Assembly: GCF_900089495.1 (NCBI RefSeq)
Contig: NZ_LT605203.1
Span: 871,430-935,429 of the forward strand
DNA length: 64,000 nt
From: Thiomonas sp. X19
GTDB taxonomy: Bacteria; Pseudomonadota; Gammaproteobacteria; Burkholderiales; Burkholderiaceae_C
Direction: 5' to 3'
The translations under genes were made by a program, and so were the position numbers. The notes beneath the pieces were generated by a model. It searched no databases and was not told where the DNA came from. It worked only from the letters and a program-made list of their open reading frames with translations. Shown here in pieces: positions 1 through 13,120 of this stretch (the stretch's first letter is position 1; each line of letters begins with the position of its first letter).

Positions 1-1
1 C

Positions 2-247
2 AAGCGCCAGCTCTGGGTGCCGCCGGGCTTTGGGCACGGCTTTTTGACGCTGAGCGAAAGCGCCGAATTTCTCTACAAGACCACCGATTATTGGTACCCC
101 GAGCACGAGCGCAGTCTGCTGTGGAACGATGTCGACCTGGCCATCGCCTGGCCGCTGCAGGATTTGGCGGCAGTGGGGAAGCAACCCGGCCTGGCGGCCA
201 AGGACGCGGCAGCGCCCAGCCTCAAGCACGCCGAGCTGTACGGCTGA
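2..247 (+). CDS. rfbC: dTDP-4-dehydrorhamnose 3,5-epimerase, C-terminal part (gene runs off the window)
   Basis: Only the last ~81 codons are present; the reading frame is open from base 2. The visible part reads KRQLWVPPGFGHGF, then EFLYKTTDYW and ERSLLWND, which are the cupin-barrel and C-terminal signatures of RmlC/RfbC. This enzyme epimerises dTDP-4-keto-6-deoxyglucose at C3 and C5 on the way to dTDP-L-rhamnose for surface polysaccharide. The tyrosine of the YKTTDYW stretch belongs to the active site in the family. The other rml genes would be expected to the left of the window. The family identity is clear; the 5' end cannot be judged. Confidence 0.9.
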   Translation, partial: KRQLWVPPGFGHGFLTLSESAEFLYKTTDYWYPEHERSLLWNDVDLAIAWPLQDLAAVGKQPGLAAKDAAAPSLKHAELYG

Positions 248-380
248 GATCGCGCCCGTCGAGCCCCGCGGGGCGTCTGCCAAGCCGCCCCGGCTGCTAC
301 CATTTTGGTCTGCGCTGCGTGCCTTTAGGGCCATGCGGCAAGTTCGGGTCGAACGACCTTCACGCCTCTGGATCAACACC

Positions 381-770
381 ATGAACCGCGTGCTTCGCAC
401 CAACTCCATGCGTTCGGCAAGCTTTCGGCTCGGGCTCGCCATGCTGCTTTGCTGGATGAGCGCAGGCATGGCGCAAGCCCAGTTGCAACGCCTGTTCCCA
501 AGCGGCAGCCTCAAAGGCATGGCCAGCTTCGGCTCCTGGCCCGACATCACCATCAACTGCGTCCCCTACACCTTGGGTCCAGGTGTGCGCGTGCTCGACG
601 CCGAGCAGCGCGTGGTGCTCACCGGCCAGTTGCCTGGCCTGGAGAGCGCGGTCGTGTTTCTGCGCGACGCCTCTGGCAGCGTGTTCCGCGTTTGGCTCGT
701 CAGCCCCAAGGACCCCTCGCTGGCCACTGTGCCCAATGCCGCCTCGAACTGCGGCTTCGGGGCGGGTTGA
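381..770 (+). CDS. small secreted protein of unknown function
   Basis: A 129-residue protein. I chose the ATG at 381 because it gives a clean Sec signal peptide: basic start (MNRVLRTNSMRSASFR), hydrophobic core (LGLAMLLCWMSAGMA) and an AQA cleavage site near residue 33. The open frame continues upstream to 129, but that part looks like noise and overlaps the rfbC end. The mature part is ~95 residues with two cysteines (in NCVPY and NCGFG), so a periplasmic disulfide is possible. I recognise no family. The ribosome-binding site is weak. It lies 133 bp after rfbC and ~96 bp before miaB, on the same strand. Confidence 0.6.
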   Translation: MNRVLRTNSMRSASFRLGLAMLLCWMSAGMAQAQLQRLFPSGSLKGMASFGSWPDITINCVPYTLGPGVRVLDAEQRVVLTGQLPGLESAVVFLRDASGSVFRVWLVSPKDPSLATVPNAASNCGFGAG

Positions 771-866
771 ATTTGCATGGCCTGCGGGTCGCTGCCCGCC
801 AGATTGACACCTATTACGCCGCAGCGCGCCTGGTCGCGCTGCGGCGCTCCACCTGAATGCATCGCC

Positions 867-2219
867 ATGAAAAAGCTCTACATCAAGACCTTCGGTTGTC
901 AGATGAACGAGTACGACTCGGCCAAGATGGCCGATGTGCTCGACGCCGACCAGTCCTATGAAAAAACCGACAAGCCGGAGGACGCCGATCTCATCCTGCT
1001 CAACACCTGCTCCATCCGCGAGAAGGCGCAGGACAAGGTGTTCAGCGACCTCGGCCGGCTGCGCGCGTTGAAGGCCGGCAAGCCCGGGCTGCGCATCGGC
1101 GTGGCCGGCTGCGTGGCCAGCCAGGAAGGTGCGGCCATCGTCACGCGCGCGCCGTTTGTCGACCTGGTGTTCGGCCCGCAAACCCTGCACCGCCTGCCCG
1201 AGCTGTTGGCGGCACGCGAGCGCACCGGACGGGCGCAGGTGGACATCAGCTTTCCGGAAATCGAGAAGTTCGACCACCTGCCGCCGGCGCGGGCCGAAGG
1301 CGCCACCGCCTTCGTGTCCATCATGGAAGGCTGCAGCAAATATTGCAGTTATTGCGTCGTGCCCTACACCCGCGGCGAGGAAGTGTCGCGGCCGCTGGAA
1401 GACGTGCTGACCGAAGTGGCCGAACTGGCGGCGCAGGGGGTGAAGGAAATCACCCTGCTGGGGCAGAACGTCAACGCCTGGCGGGCCCCGGTGGAGGGCG
1501 AGGAGGGCGATTTCGCCTTGCTGCTGGAGTATGTCGCAGCCATTCCCCGCATCGAGCGCCTGCGCTACACCACCAGCCATCCGAACGAGTTCACCGAGCG
1601 CCTGATCGAGGCGCATGGCCGCATTGCGCAGCTCGTGCCGCATGTGCATCTGCCGGTGCAGCATGGCTCCGACCGCATTCTGGCGGCGATGAAGCGCGGC
1701 TACACCGCGCTGCAGTTCAAGCACATCGTGCGTCGCCTGCGCGCGGTGCGCCCGGGCATCACGCTGTCGTCGGATTTCATCGTCGGCTTCCCCGGCGAGA
1801 CCGACGCCGACTTCGCGCAGCTCATGAAGCTGGTGGACGACGTCGGCTTCGATGCCAGCTACAGTTTCATTTTCAGCCCCCGCCCGGGCACGCCCGCAGC
1901 CAACCTGGTTGACGACACCCCACCCGAGGTGAAGCTGGCGCGGCTGCAAACCCTGCAGGCGCGCATCGAGGCCAACGCGCAGGCGATATCGCAAGCCATG
2001 GTCGGCACGCGGCAGCAGGTGCTGGTGGAAGGCCCCAGCCGCAAGAACGCTGCCGAGCTGCAGGGCCGCAGTGCCAACAACCGCATCGTCAATTTCGCCG
2101 TGCCGGCGCACCGGGCGACCGAGCTGGTGGGTGCGCTGCTGGATGTGCGCATCACCGCGGCGATGCCGCATTCGCTGCGCGGCGAGTGGCTGGAGCATGA
2201 GGCCGCCATCGCGGCATGA
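867..2219 (+). CDS. miaB: tRNA-2-methylthio-N6-dimethylallyladenosine synthase MiaB
   Basis: A 450-residue radical-SAM methylthiotransferase that converts i6A37 to ms2i6A37 in tRNAs reading UNN codons. The N-terminal UPF0004 domain carries the three cysteines of the auxiliary 4Fe-4S cluster (C11, C48, C82). The radical-SAM CxxxCxxC is C156, C160 and C163 in [15 protein letters not shown] tRNA-binding domain occupies roughly the last 65 residues. Length is normal for the family. The start at 867 ([11 protein letters not shown]) matches the conserved N-terminus; the frame is open upstream to 777, but that part has no family resemblance. Confidence 0.97.
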   Translation: MKKLYIKTFGCQMNEYDSAKMADVLDADQSYEKTDKPEDADLILLNTCSIREKAQDKVFSDLGRLRALKAGKPGLRIGVAGCVASQEGAAIVTRAPFVDLVFGPQTLHRLPELLAARERTGRAQVDISFPEIEKFDHLPPARAEGATAFVSIMEGCSKYCSYCVVPYTRGEEVSRPLEDVLTEVAELAAQGVKEITLLGQNVNAWRAPVEGEEGDFALLLEYVAAIPRIERLRYTTSHPNEFTERLIEAHGRIAQLVPHVHLPVQHGSDRILAAMKRGYTALQFKHIVRRLRAVRPGITLSSDFIVGFPGETDADFAQLMKLVDDVGFDASYSFIFSPRPGTPAANLVDDTPPEVKLARLQTLQARIEANAQAISQAMVGTRQQVLVEGPSRKNAAELQGRSANNRIVNFAVPAHRATELVGALLDVRITAAMPHSLRGEWLEHEAAIAA

Positions 2220-2291
2220 GCCGCCACGGCTCGCATCCATCGGCGTCAACCATTTCGCGGCGGGCTGTTGTTCAGCGCCGCCGAGCGCCAG

Positions 2292-3539
2292 TTATTTGAT
2301 CGCCAGGCGCAGTGAATCCCACACGCGCTTGAAGAAACCGGCTTGCGGCACGGCGTCCAGCGCCACCAGCGGGTAGCTGGCAATGGGCTTGCCGTCGAGC
2401 GTGACCTGCAGGGTGCCGATTTTCTGGCCTCGGGCGATGGGCGCCACCAGGGGGTCGGGGCGCTGTACCGTGGTCTTGATCTTGGCGCCGTCGCCGCGCG
2501 GCACGCTCACCGCCAGGGTGTCGAAGCTGCCGAGCTGCACATGGTCTTTCTCGCCTTTCCAGACATGGGCGCCGAGCACCGGCTTGTTGGCCGTCGCCAC
2601 ATGAATGTCGTCGAAGTTCTGGAACGCCCAGTTCAGCAGCTTCTCGCTTTCGGCGCCGCGTGCGTGCTCGCTCGGCGTGCCCATCACCACGGTCAGCAGC
2701 CGGCGCGGGCCGTTGGGGAAGTTGCGCTGCGCCGAGGTGATCATGCAGTAGCCCGCCTCCTTGGTGTAGCCGGTTTTCATGCCGTCCACCGAGGGGTCGG
2801 TGAACAGCAGGCTCACGCGGTTGGGCTGGGTGATGTGGTTGTAGGTGAATTCCTTGACCTTGAAGTAGCGGGTGTAGTCGGCGGGGAAGTCGCGGATGAT
2901 GTGCGCGGCGATGACGGAGAGGTCACGCGCGGTGGTGTGATGGCCCGGGTCGGGCAGGCCGGTCGGGTCCATGAAGTGCGTGCCCTTCAGGCCCCATTGC
3001 TGCGCCTGGCGGTTCATCATGCCGACGAAGGCCGAGACCGAGCCGCCCACGGCCTGCGCCAGGGTCATCGCGGCGTCGTTGCCCGACTGCACGATCATGC
3101 CCAGCAGCAGGTCATTGACCGACACCGGCACACGCGGGTCGATGAACATGCGCGAGCCGCCAGTGCGCCAGGCCTCGTTGGTTTCGGTCACCATCTGGTT
3201 CAGCTTGACGGAGCCGTCTTTCAGCGCCTTGAAGGTGAGATAAGCCGTCATCAGCTTGGTCAGCGAGGCCGGAGCCTCCTGCTGGTCGGCATTCTGCTCG
3301 GCCAGGATCTGGTTGCTGGTCATGTCCAGCACCAGCCAGCTGCGTGCCTGCATATTGGGCAGCGGCACGGATTCGAGCAGTGCCGCCGTGGGCCCGGTGG
3401 GCACATTGCCCACACCCGTGGTGAGCGGGGCGGGTGCGGGCGCGGCGGCAGGTTTCGGGGCGGCCTGGGCGAGGCAGGCGCAGCTCAGCGCTGCCGCCAG
3501 TGCGAGCAGGGCCAGGGATCGGGGCATCTTGAAAGGCAT
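2292..3539 (-). CDS. serine-type D-Ala-D-Ala carboxypeptidase (PBP5/6 family, DacA/DacC-like)
   Basis: A 415-residue low-molecular-mass penicillin-binding protein that trims the terminal D-Ala from peptidoglycan pentapeptides in the periplasm. All three S11 motifs are present: SxxK at S92-K95 (ASLTKLM), SxN at S152-N154 (QSGND) and KTG at K255-G257. The N-terminus is a signal peptide (MPRSLALLALAAALSC) followed by an Ala/Pro-rich linker. The C-terminal ~100 residues are the beta-rich domain II, ending in an amphipathic tail (FFKRVWDSLRLAIK) typical of membrane anchoring. The start is either 3539 or 3527, four codons apart; neither has a strong Shine-Dalgarno. Confidence 0.95.
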   Translation of the reverse strand: MPFKMPRSLALLALAAALSCACLAQAAPKPAAAPAPAPLTTGVGNVPTGPTAALLESVPLPNMQARSWLVLDMTSNQILAEQNADQQEAPASLTKLMTAYLTFKALKDGSVKLNQMVTETNEAWRTGGSRMFIDPRVPVSVNDLLLGMIVQSGNDAAMTLAQAVGGSVSAFVGMMNRQAQQWGLKGTHFMDPTGLPDPGHHTTARDLSVIAAHIIRDFPADYTRYFKVKEFTYNHITQPNRVSLLFTDPSVDGMKTGYTKEAGYCMITSAQRNFPNGPRRLLTVVMGTPSEHARGAESEKLLNWAFQNFDDIHVATANKPVLGAHVWKGEKDHVQLGSFDTLAVSVPRGDGAKIKTTVQRPDPLVAPIARGQKIGTLQVTLDGKPIASYPLVALDAVPQAGFFKRVWDSLRLAIK

Positions 3540-3785
3540 GGTTCGAGCGAGAAAGATGGAAACAGTTGAACAAAGCGGCTGGTGGGCATGGCGGGCTGCG
3601 GCGACCCGGTGCAGCCGAGTCGTGACACTGCGCACCATAGCAGCGCCGCAGATGACAAGCCGTTAAAAAGAATGTCGGTTTGGAGTGCGGCGCCGGTGAA
3701 ATTGTTCGCCTGCGGCTGACGAGATTGCATCGGCCTGTATCTGCAGCGCGGATGCCTGCAGCCAATGGGGTGGACGAGGCGCGCG

Positions 3786-4469
3786 TCAATCGCTCCTGGC
3801 GGTGCCATGCCAGGTGCTGACCCAATCCTTGAGCGGCGTGAGCAGGCCGTGGAAGAAATGCCCCGCCCCGGGCATCACCAACACCGGCTGCTGCTGCGGC
3901 CGCGCCCAGTCCAGCACGGCCGTGAGCGGGACCACCTCGTCCTGTTCGCCGTGGATGACGAGCAGGCGTTCGGCCAGCTGTGTGCCGTCGCCCTGCCGCA
4001 GGGCGGGCACAGGAAAGCTGACCACCGCCGGGCCGACCAGCGTGAGATGGCCGATGCTGCGGCCCTCGGCGTGCATCGATTGTGCGAGTTGCGCAGCGAC
4101 GAAGGCGCCGAAGGAAAAGCCGGCGAGCGCAAGTGGCAGCGTTGTCGGTTCCAGCTCAAGCCGGGCCGCAAGCGTCGCCGTGTAATGGCGTAGCAGGGTG
4201 CGCAGGTCTTCGGTTTCGCCGCGCCCGGCGTCATAGCTGCCTTCGCTGCCGCCGACGCCGCGAAAATTCGGCCGCACGGTGCAGTAGCCCAGCTGCAGCC
4301 AGGCGCGCGCCAAGGTCTGCGCCACCTTGTTGTCCAGCGTGCCGCCGTGCAGAGGGTGGGGGTGGGCGACCAGCGCCAAGCCGCGCGGCGGTTGCGCCGG
4401 CGTATCGACCGCCACCTCGATCCAGCCCACCGGGCCGGCAATGCGCTCGCGCTGGGTGTTGCGGTTCAT
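3786..4469 (-). CDS. alpha/beta hydrolase (COG2945-like)
   Basis: A 227-residue single-domain alpha/beta hydrolase. The nucleophile elbow is GFSFG with Ser119. HPHPLHGGTLDNKV near residue 36 is the typical N-terminal signature of this family, followed by RPNFRGVGGSEG. The acid and base are probably in HGEQDEVVP and GAGHFFHG. No signal peptide, so cytoplasmic. Substrate unknown. Its start overlaps the stop of the upstream ferredoxin-like gene by 4 bp (ATGA), so the two are translationally coupled, an arrangement I infer to be functional. Confidence 0.88.
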   Translation of the reverse strand: MNRNTQRERIAGPVGWIEVAVDTPAQPPRGLALVAHPHPLHGGTLDNKVAQTLARAWLQLGYCTVRPNFRGVGGSEGSYDAGRGETEDLRTLLRHYTATLAARLELEPTTLPLALAGFSFGAFVAAQLAQSMHAEGRSIGHLTLVGPAVVSFPVPALRQGDGTQLAERLLVIHGEQDEVVPLTAVLDWARPQQQPVLVMPGAGHFFHGLLTPLKDWVSTWHGTARSD

Positions 4470-4807
4470 GGTGCGGGTGTTGCGAGTGGCGCAGCGTCGG
4501 GCAGCAGCAGGCGCTCGACCACCTCGCCGGCCTTGAGGTGGCGCTCGACGATTTCGTCGATGTCATGCTGGTCCACATAGGTGTACCAGACGCCTTCGGG
4601 ATAGACCACGCAGGCCGGGCCCTCCTCGCAGCGGTCGAGGCAGCCGGCGCGGTTCACACGCACCTGTCCGGGCCCGGACAGACCTGCGGCTTTCACCGCT
4701 TGTTTGCAGTGGTCGAACGCGGCTTCGGCGCCGCGCGCCGCGCAGCAGGGGCGGCCGCCCTCACGCTGGTTGAGGCAGAAGAAAATATGGTGGGCGTAGT
4801 GGCTCAT
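4466..4807 (-). CDS. thioredoxin-like 2Fe-2S ferredoxin
   Basis: A 113-residue protein of the (2Fe-2S) ferredoxin family with a thioredoxin-like fold, as in the Azotobacter FeS I protein and the NuoE C-terminal domain. Cysteines sit at C11, C21/C22, C34, C56, C60 and C67. The GCLDRCEEGPACVVYPEGVWY stretch is the family hallmark, and C11, C56 and C60 are likely cluster ligands. It is the first gene of a two-gene unit with the alpha/beta hydrolase (4-bp overlap). Redox partner unknown. Confidence 0.88.
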   Translation of the reverse strand: MSHYAHHIFFCLNQREGGRPCCAARGAEAAFDHCKQAVKAAGLSGPGQVRVNRAGCLDRCEEGPACVVYPEGVWYTYVDQHDIDEIVERHLKAGEVVERLLLPDAAPLATPAP

Positions 4808-4819
4808 GCGGTTGACGGT

Positions 4820-8173
<3,354 letters not shown>

Positions 8174-8603
8174 GGGATCTCCAGGGCAGTACCCGCAGGG
8201 CACTGCAAGCAGCGCCCCCTTCATGGGCTAGCAAACCTCGGGACCGTCCTTTGGATTTGCTGGTGAGAGAGCACGCATTCGAACATGCCCAGGTCAGTGT
8301 TGCGCAAGTCGGACAGCGGCTGTTGCTCCGCCGCCTCTGAAACCTTGACGGGCAACAAATCCAGGCTTGGGACGTTGAAAAGCGATGAAACGGGAAAAAC
8401 CATCCCGTATACTTCCGCTGCTTCGTCGCCCTCTGAATTGTTACAACTCAAACACAAATATACGTGGGCGGCTTGCATGCGACAGCGTGCTTGGGTCGGC
8501 AGCGCACGGAGCGACAAATCCTGTCGGGCACCTGTCCGGTCAGCCGCCCCAAGCGGCGCCGCGTGTGGCTGACGAACGAAATTCCCCTGGTCAAGTGAGA
8601 CAA
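8174..8603. other. non-coding leader of the ATP synthase operon
   Basis: About 430 bp with no convincing gene between the divergent CopD-like gene and atpI. It is lower in GC than its surroundings around 8340-8470. It holds the promoter-like sequence at 8385-8413, a short CGGGA...TCCCG inverted repeat at 8391-8407 and an AT-rich stretch near 8430-8465. A 98-codon minus-strand frame here (8221-8517) has no family resemblance. Confidence 0.6.
8385..8413 (+). promoter_or_regulatory. candidate sigma-70 promoter of the atp operon
   Basis: ATGAAA (8385-8390), 17 bp, then TATACT (8408-8413); four and five of six consensus bases respectively. It lies ~190 bp upstream of atpI on the right strand. The spacer contains the CGGGA/TCCCG inverted repeat. 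Sequence inspection only. Confidence 0.45.
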
Positions 8604-9080
8604 GTGCAAGCTTCCGATTCCTGGCAGGACGATGCCGACAAGACCGAGCGCAAGCCGCTGACGCGTGAGCAGGCGCAGGCGTTGATGCTGGCCAAGCCGG
8701 GTGTCTCGGTGTGGACCGTCGTTGGGCTCCAGGCCTTGGTGGGCGCGTTGGTCGCGATTGCGGCGTACGGCATCGCCGGTCTTCCGGCCGCGCTGTCGGC
8801 TTTGTATGGTTGTATCGTGGTCATGTTGCCGGCGGCATTGTTCGCCGGTGGCATGCGCGCCTGGCTGGTGAAGCTGCAACCAGCATTTGCGCTGTTCGGG
8901 TTTGCTTTTGGTGAGCTGCTGAAAATTGCGCTGACCGTGGTTCTTTTGCTCCTGGCGCCTCGCCTGCTTCCCGGCCTGAGCTGGCCGGCGATGTTGGTGG
9001 GCCTGGTGGCGACCTTGCAGGTGTACTGGATCGCTCTTGTATGGCGCGGCAAGCTGCGCGGCAAAGCGCCCAAAGCCTGA
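8604..9080 (+). CDS. atpI: ATP synthase protein I
   Basis: About 158 residues with four membrane helices (VSVWTVVGLQALVGALVAIAA, ALYGCIVVMLPAALFAG, FGFAFGELLKIALTVVLLLL and the last helix to ~150). This is the small AtpI protein that helps assemble the Fo c-ring. The hydrophilic N-terminus with KPLTREQAQAL matches betaproteobacterial AtpI. No ATG fits: the first in-frame ATG (8685) would delete that conserved segment, so I prefer GTG 8604, with GTG 8595 as an alternative. First gene of the atp operon. Confidence 0.85.
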   Translation: MQASDSWQDDADKTERKPLTREQAQALMLAKPGVSVWTVVGLQALVGALVAIAAYGIAGLPAALSALYGCIVVMLPAALFAGGMRAWLVKLQPAFALFGFAFGELLKIALTVVLLLLAPRLLPGLSWPAMLVGLVATLQVYWIALVWRGKLRGKAPKA

Positions 9081-9140
9081 GCCTGTCCTCACTGAATCGG
9101 CCATTTACTGTCCGCGATCGTTCAATCGACTGATCTACCC

Positions 9141-10001
9141 ATGTCTGCAGACCAGCAATCCATCACCGCCGGCGAATACATCATCCACCACCTGACGCAC
9201 TGGACCAGCGGTCCGCGCACGGGTGTGATCGATTTTGGCATCGTCGACATCGACTCGATCACCGTCTCGGTGGCTCTTGGCTTGCTCGCCTGCTTCATCC
9301 TCTGGCGCGTGGCCAGGCACATGACCAGCGGCACGCCCGGCCGCATGCAGGCCGCGGTCGAATTCCTGGTCGAGTTCGTCGATGAGCAGGCACGCGGCAT
9401 CGTGCGCAGCGCCAAGTCGCGCGAGTTCGTCGCGCCGCTGGCGTTCATCTCCTTTGTCTGGATCGTGATGATGAACGCGATGGACTTGTTGCCGGTCGAC
9501 CTGCTGCCGCGTCTGTGGCAAGGCGCTGGCGCCATGGCCGGGCACAACCCCGAGCACATGTATCTGCGCGTCGTGCCGACCGCGGACCTGTCCATTGCCC
9601 TCGGCATGTCCATCACCATTCTGCTGCTGAGTTTGTATTACGGCATGCGGATCAAGGGAGTCGGTGGCTGGGTGCATGAGCTTTTCACCGCCCCGTTCGG
9701 CAACCATTTTCTGCTGTGGCCGTTGAACTTCGCCATGCAGTTGCTCGAATATCTGGCCAAGACCTTGTCGCACGGCATGCGACTGTTCGGCAATCTGTAT
9801 GCCGAAGAAATCCTGTTCATGATCATTGCCCTCATGGGGGCTGCGGGTCTGAGCAGCCTGACCGGGTGGACGCTGTTTTTCGGCAATATCGTGGCGGGTT
9901 TCGCCTGGTCCGTTTTCAGCATGCTGATCATCGTGCTGCAAGGTTTCATTTTCATGATGCTGACCCTGGTCTACATCGGCCAGGCTCACGACCATCATTG
10001 A
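9141..10001 (+). CDS. atpB: ATP synthase Fo subunit a
   Basis: A 286-residue polytopic subunit that forms the proton half-channels against the c-ring. The conserved arginine helix is seen as LAKTLSHGMRLFGNLYAEEI (residues ~208-227), followed by the C-terminal helix with the conserved Gln in QGFIFMMLTLVYIGQA. The N-terminal TAGEYIIHHLTHW is typical of betaproteobacteria. The start at 9141 is the only reasonable ATG. Confidence 0.97.
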   Translation: MSADQQSITAGEYIIHHLTHWTSGPRTGVIDFGIVDIDSITVSVALGLLACFILWRVARHMTSGTPGRMQAAVEFLVEFVDEQARGIVRSAKSREFVAPLAFISFVWIVMMNAMDLLPVDLLPRLWQGAGAMAGHNPEHMYLRVVPTADLSIALGMSITILLLSLYYGMRIKGVGGWVHELFTAPFGNHFLLWPLNFAMQLLEYLAKTLSHGMRLFGNLYAEEILFMIIALMGAAGLSSLTGWTLFFGNIVAGFAWSVFSMLIIVLQGFIFMMLTLVYIGQAHDHH

Positions 10002-10035
10002 TTCAGGTTTGATTTTCCCTTTTCTTTATCACTGA

Positions 10036-10311
<276 letters not shown>

Positions 10312-10357
10312 TTGCAGCGCACCACCCACCGACTGATTCAACGCAAAGGTTAGCGCC

Positions 10358-10828
10358 ATGCATCTGGACGCAACACTGATTGCGCAGCTCGTGGTGTTCT
10401 TGCTGCTGGCGTGGTTCACGGCGAAGTTCGTCTGGCCACCTATCACCAAGGCATTGGACGAGCGCGCCAAGAAAATCGCCGACGGCTTGGCTGCGGCGGA
10501 TCGCGCCAAGGCCGAACTGGCTTCGGCCAACAAGGAGGTCGAGCAGGAGCTTGCCCGTTCGCATCATGAAAGCGCGCAACGTCTGGCCGAAGCCGAGCGC
10601 CGCGCGCAAGCCATCATCGAGGATGCACGCAAGAAGGCCGAGGAAGCCGGCGAGGTCATCATCACCCAGGCCAGGGCCGAGGCCGACCAGCAACTGATCA
10701 AGGCTCGCGAGAGTCTGCGTGACCAGGTTGCCGGGCTGGCCGTGAAGGGCGCCGAGGCCATCCTGCACCGCGAGGTCAATCCGCAGGTTCATGCCGATTT
10801 GCTCGCCCGGCTCAAGGCCGAACTGTGA
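10358..10828 (+). CDS. atpF: ATP synthase Fo subunit b
   Basis: A 156-residue peripheral-stalk subunit. A single N-terminal membrane helix ([22 protein letters not shown]) is followed by a long charged, Ala/Glu/Lys-rich right-handed coiled coil to about residue 130. It dimerises and binds subunit delta. Normal length for the family. Confidence 0.98.
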   Translation: MHLDATLIAQLVVFLLLAWFTAKFVWPPITKALDERAKKIADGLAAADRAKAELASANKEVEQELARSHHESAQRLAEAERRAQAIIEDARKKAEEAGEVIITQARAEADQQLIKARESLRDQVAGLAVKGAEAILHREVNPQVHADLLARLKAEL

Positions 10829-10840
10829 TCGGAGCCCGTC

Positions 10841-11386
10841 ATGGCTGAACTCGCCACCATCGCGCGGCCTTATGCCGAAGCGATCTTCCGGGCCGTACAA
10901 AACCAGCCCGCATCCGAGTCGCTGGAGCATGTCGCCGCGTCGCTGAATGCGCTTGCCGTGATCGCGCGCGACCCGCAAATCCGGACTCTCGCGGGCGACC
11001 CACAGCTTCCTGCCGACAAGCTCGGTGCCCTGCTGCTGTCGGCCATGCCGCAGCAAGCCGGCGCTGCCGTGCGCAACTTGCTGCAGGTCGTGCTCGAAAA
11101 CCGACGCCTGGCCGCCTTGCCTGAAATCGCCGAGCAGTTTCACCAGCTCAAAGACGCCGCGCAGCACCGTGCCGAGGCCGTCATCAGCAGCGCCTTTCCA
11201 CTGGAGCCGGCGCAGCTCGAGGCTTTGTTGCCCGCGCTCGAGCGCAAGTTTGGTTGCAAGCTCTACACCCGTGTCGAAATCGATCCCGGGCTGATCGGCG
11301 GTGTGCGCGTTGCCGTGGGCGACGAGGTGCTCGACACCTCGGTGCGCGCACGGCTCGACGCCATGCGCGTTGCTCTCACAGCCTAA
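10841..11386 (+). CDS. atpH: ATP synthase F1 subunit delta
   Basis: A 181-residue soluble subunit linking the b dimer to the top of F1. It begins [14 protein letters not shown], the conserved helix of the N-terminal domain. The C-terminal part carries the family signature [22 protein letters not shown]. It starts 12 bp after atpF and is followed 49 bp later by atpA. Confidence 0.97.
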   Translation: MAELATIARPYAEAIFRAVQNQPASESLEHVAASLNALAVIARDPQIRTLAGDPQLPADKLGALLLSAMPQQAGAAVRNLLQVVLENRRLAALPEIAEQFHQLKDAAQHRAEAVISSAFPLEPAQLEALLPALERKFGCKLYTRVEIDPGLIGGVRVAVGDEVLDTSVRARLDAMRVALTA

Positions 11387-11435
11387 GCAGCACCGACCGT
11401 CCAAGCCATCACCGCCTAAGTCTTCCGAGGCCACC

Positions 11436-12992
11436 ATGCAACTCAATCCCGCAGAAATTTCCGAACTCATCAAAAGCCGCATCGAGGGCCTTGGTGCCAC
11501 CGCCGACGTCAAGAACCAGGGCACCGTGGTGTCCGTGTCCGACGGCATCGTGCGGGTGCACGGCCTGTCCGACGTGATGCAGGGCGAAATGCTCGAATTC
11601 CCGGCGAACAAGGACGGTCAGCCCACCTTCGGCCTGGCACTCAACCTGGAGCGCGATTCCGTCGGCTCGGTGGTTCTGGGCGAATACGGCCACATCTCCG
11701 AAGGCGACACGGTCAAGTGCACCGGGAAGATCTTGTCCGTCCCGGTTGGCCCGGAACTCATCGGCCGGGTGGTCAACACCCTGGGCGTGCCCATCGATGG
11801 CAAGGGCCCGGTGAATGCGAAGATGACCGACGTGGTCGAGAAGGTCGCGCCCGGCGTGATCTGGCGCAAATCGGTCTCGCAGCCGGTGCAAACCGGGGTC
11901 AAGGCCATCGACGCCATGGTTCCGATCGGACGTGGCCAGCGCGAACTGATCATCGGCGACCGCCAGACCGGCAAGACGGCGGTGGCGGTGGACGCCATCA
12001 TCAGCCAGAAGGGCAAGGACCTGATCTGCATCTATGTTGCCGTAGGCCAGAAGGCTTCGACGGTTGCCAACGTCGTGCGCAAGTTGCAAGAGTACGGCGC
12101 GATGGAGTACACCATCGTTGTCGCCGCCACGGCGTCCGACTCGGCCGCAATGCAGTACCTGGCCCCTTATTCCGGCTGCACCATGGGCGAGTATTTCCGC
12201 GACCGCGGCCGCGACGCCCTGGTGATCTATGACGACCTGACCAAGCAGGCCTGGGCTTATCGCCAGATTTCCTTGCTGCTGCGCCGCCCCCCGGGCCGCG
12301 AAGCCTATCCCGGCGACGTGTTCTACCTGCACAGCCGTCTGCTCGAACGCGCTGCCCGCGTGAACGAGGAATATGTCGAGAAATTCACCAATGGCGAAGT
12401 CAAGGGCAAGACCGGCTCGCTCACCGCGCTGCCCATCATCGAAACCCAGGCGGGTGACGTCTCGGCCTTCGTGCCGACGAACGTGATCTCCATCACCGAC
12501 GGCCAGATTTTCCTCGAGACCGATCTGTTCAACGCCGGTGTGCGCCCCGCCATCAACGCCGGCGTGTCGGTGTCGCGCGTGGGCGGTGCGGCACAGACCA
12601 AGATCATCAAGAAGCTGTCGGGCGGCATTCGTACCGACCTGGCGCAATACCGCGAACTCGCGGCCTTCGCCCAGTTTGCCTCCGACCTCGACGACGCCAC
12701 GCGTCGCCAGCTCGAGCGCGGCCGTCGCGTGGTCGAACTGCTCAAGCAGCCCCAGTACCAACCGGTTCAGGTGTGGCAACTCGCCGCATCGCTGTATGCG
12801 GTGAACAACGGCTATCTGGACGACGTCGACGTCAAGCAGTTGCTGGGCTTCGAGAAGGGCTTGCACGACTATCTGCAGTCCAAGCATGCTGCCCTGGTGG
12901 AGAGCATCGAGTCGAAGAAAGACTTGAGCAAGGACGACGAAGCCCTCTTGAAAACGGCCATCGCCGAATTCAAGAAGAACGGCGCGTATTGA
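11436..12992 (+). CDS. atpA: ATP synthase F1 subunit alpha
   Basis: A 518-residue non-catalytic nucleotide-binding subunit. The Walker A motif is GDRQTGKTA (~170) and the alpha/beta signature [14 protein letters not shown] is near residue 369. The arginine finger lies in that signature region. The start at 11436 ([16 protein letters not shown]) matches the family; the frame is open 45 codons upstream into the atpH end, which is not part of the protein. Confidence 0.98.
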   Translation: MQLNPAEISELIKSRIEGLGATADVKNQGTVVSVSDGIVRVHGLSDVMQGEMLEFPANKDGQPTFGLALNLERDSVGSVVLGEYGHISEGDTVKCTGKILSVPVGPELIGRVVNTLGVPIDGKGPVNAKMTDVVEKVAPGVIWRKSVSQPVQTGVKAIDAMVPIGRGQRELIIGDRQTGKTAVAVDAIISQKGKDLICIYVAVGQKASTVANVVRKLQEYGAMEYTIVVAATASDSAAMQYLAPYSGCTMGEYFRDRGRDALVIYDDLTKQAWAYRQISLLLRRPPGREAYPGDVFYLHSRLLERAARVNEEYVEKFTNGEVKGKTGSLTALPIIETQAGDVSAFVPTNVISITDGQIFLETDLFNAGVRPAINAGVSVSRVGGAAQTKIIKKLSGGIRTDLAQYRELAAFAQFASDLDDATRRQLERGRRVVELLKQPQYQPVQVWQLAASLYAVNNGYLDDVDVKQLLGFEKGLHDYLQSKHAALVESIESKKDLSKDDEALLKTAIAEFKKNGAY

Positions 12993-13120
12993 TTCATTCC
13001 ACCATTCACCCTGATCCAGTCCATGCGTGCCCACATCGCGTTGTCGCCGGTTGCCGAGCTTGCCCGGCCCGCCAGGCCGTTTGCGACCGAATTGCGCCGC
13101 ATGGCTGAAGGAGATCCTGC

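Noticed and set aside
360..2249. Minus-strand open frame of 629 codons over miaB
   Set aside because: Shadow of miaB; composition is His/Arg/Gln-rich and no motif is seen.
3786..4807. hydrolase and ferredoxin-like gene pair as a fused gene
   Set aside because: The frames differ and overlap only by ATGA; two coupled genes, not a fusion.
8221..8517. Minus-strand frame of 98 codons upstream of atpI
   Set aside because: No recognisable family or signal, and it covers the likely atp promoter; left as non-coding.
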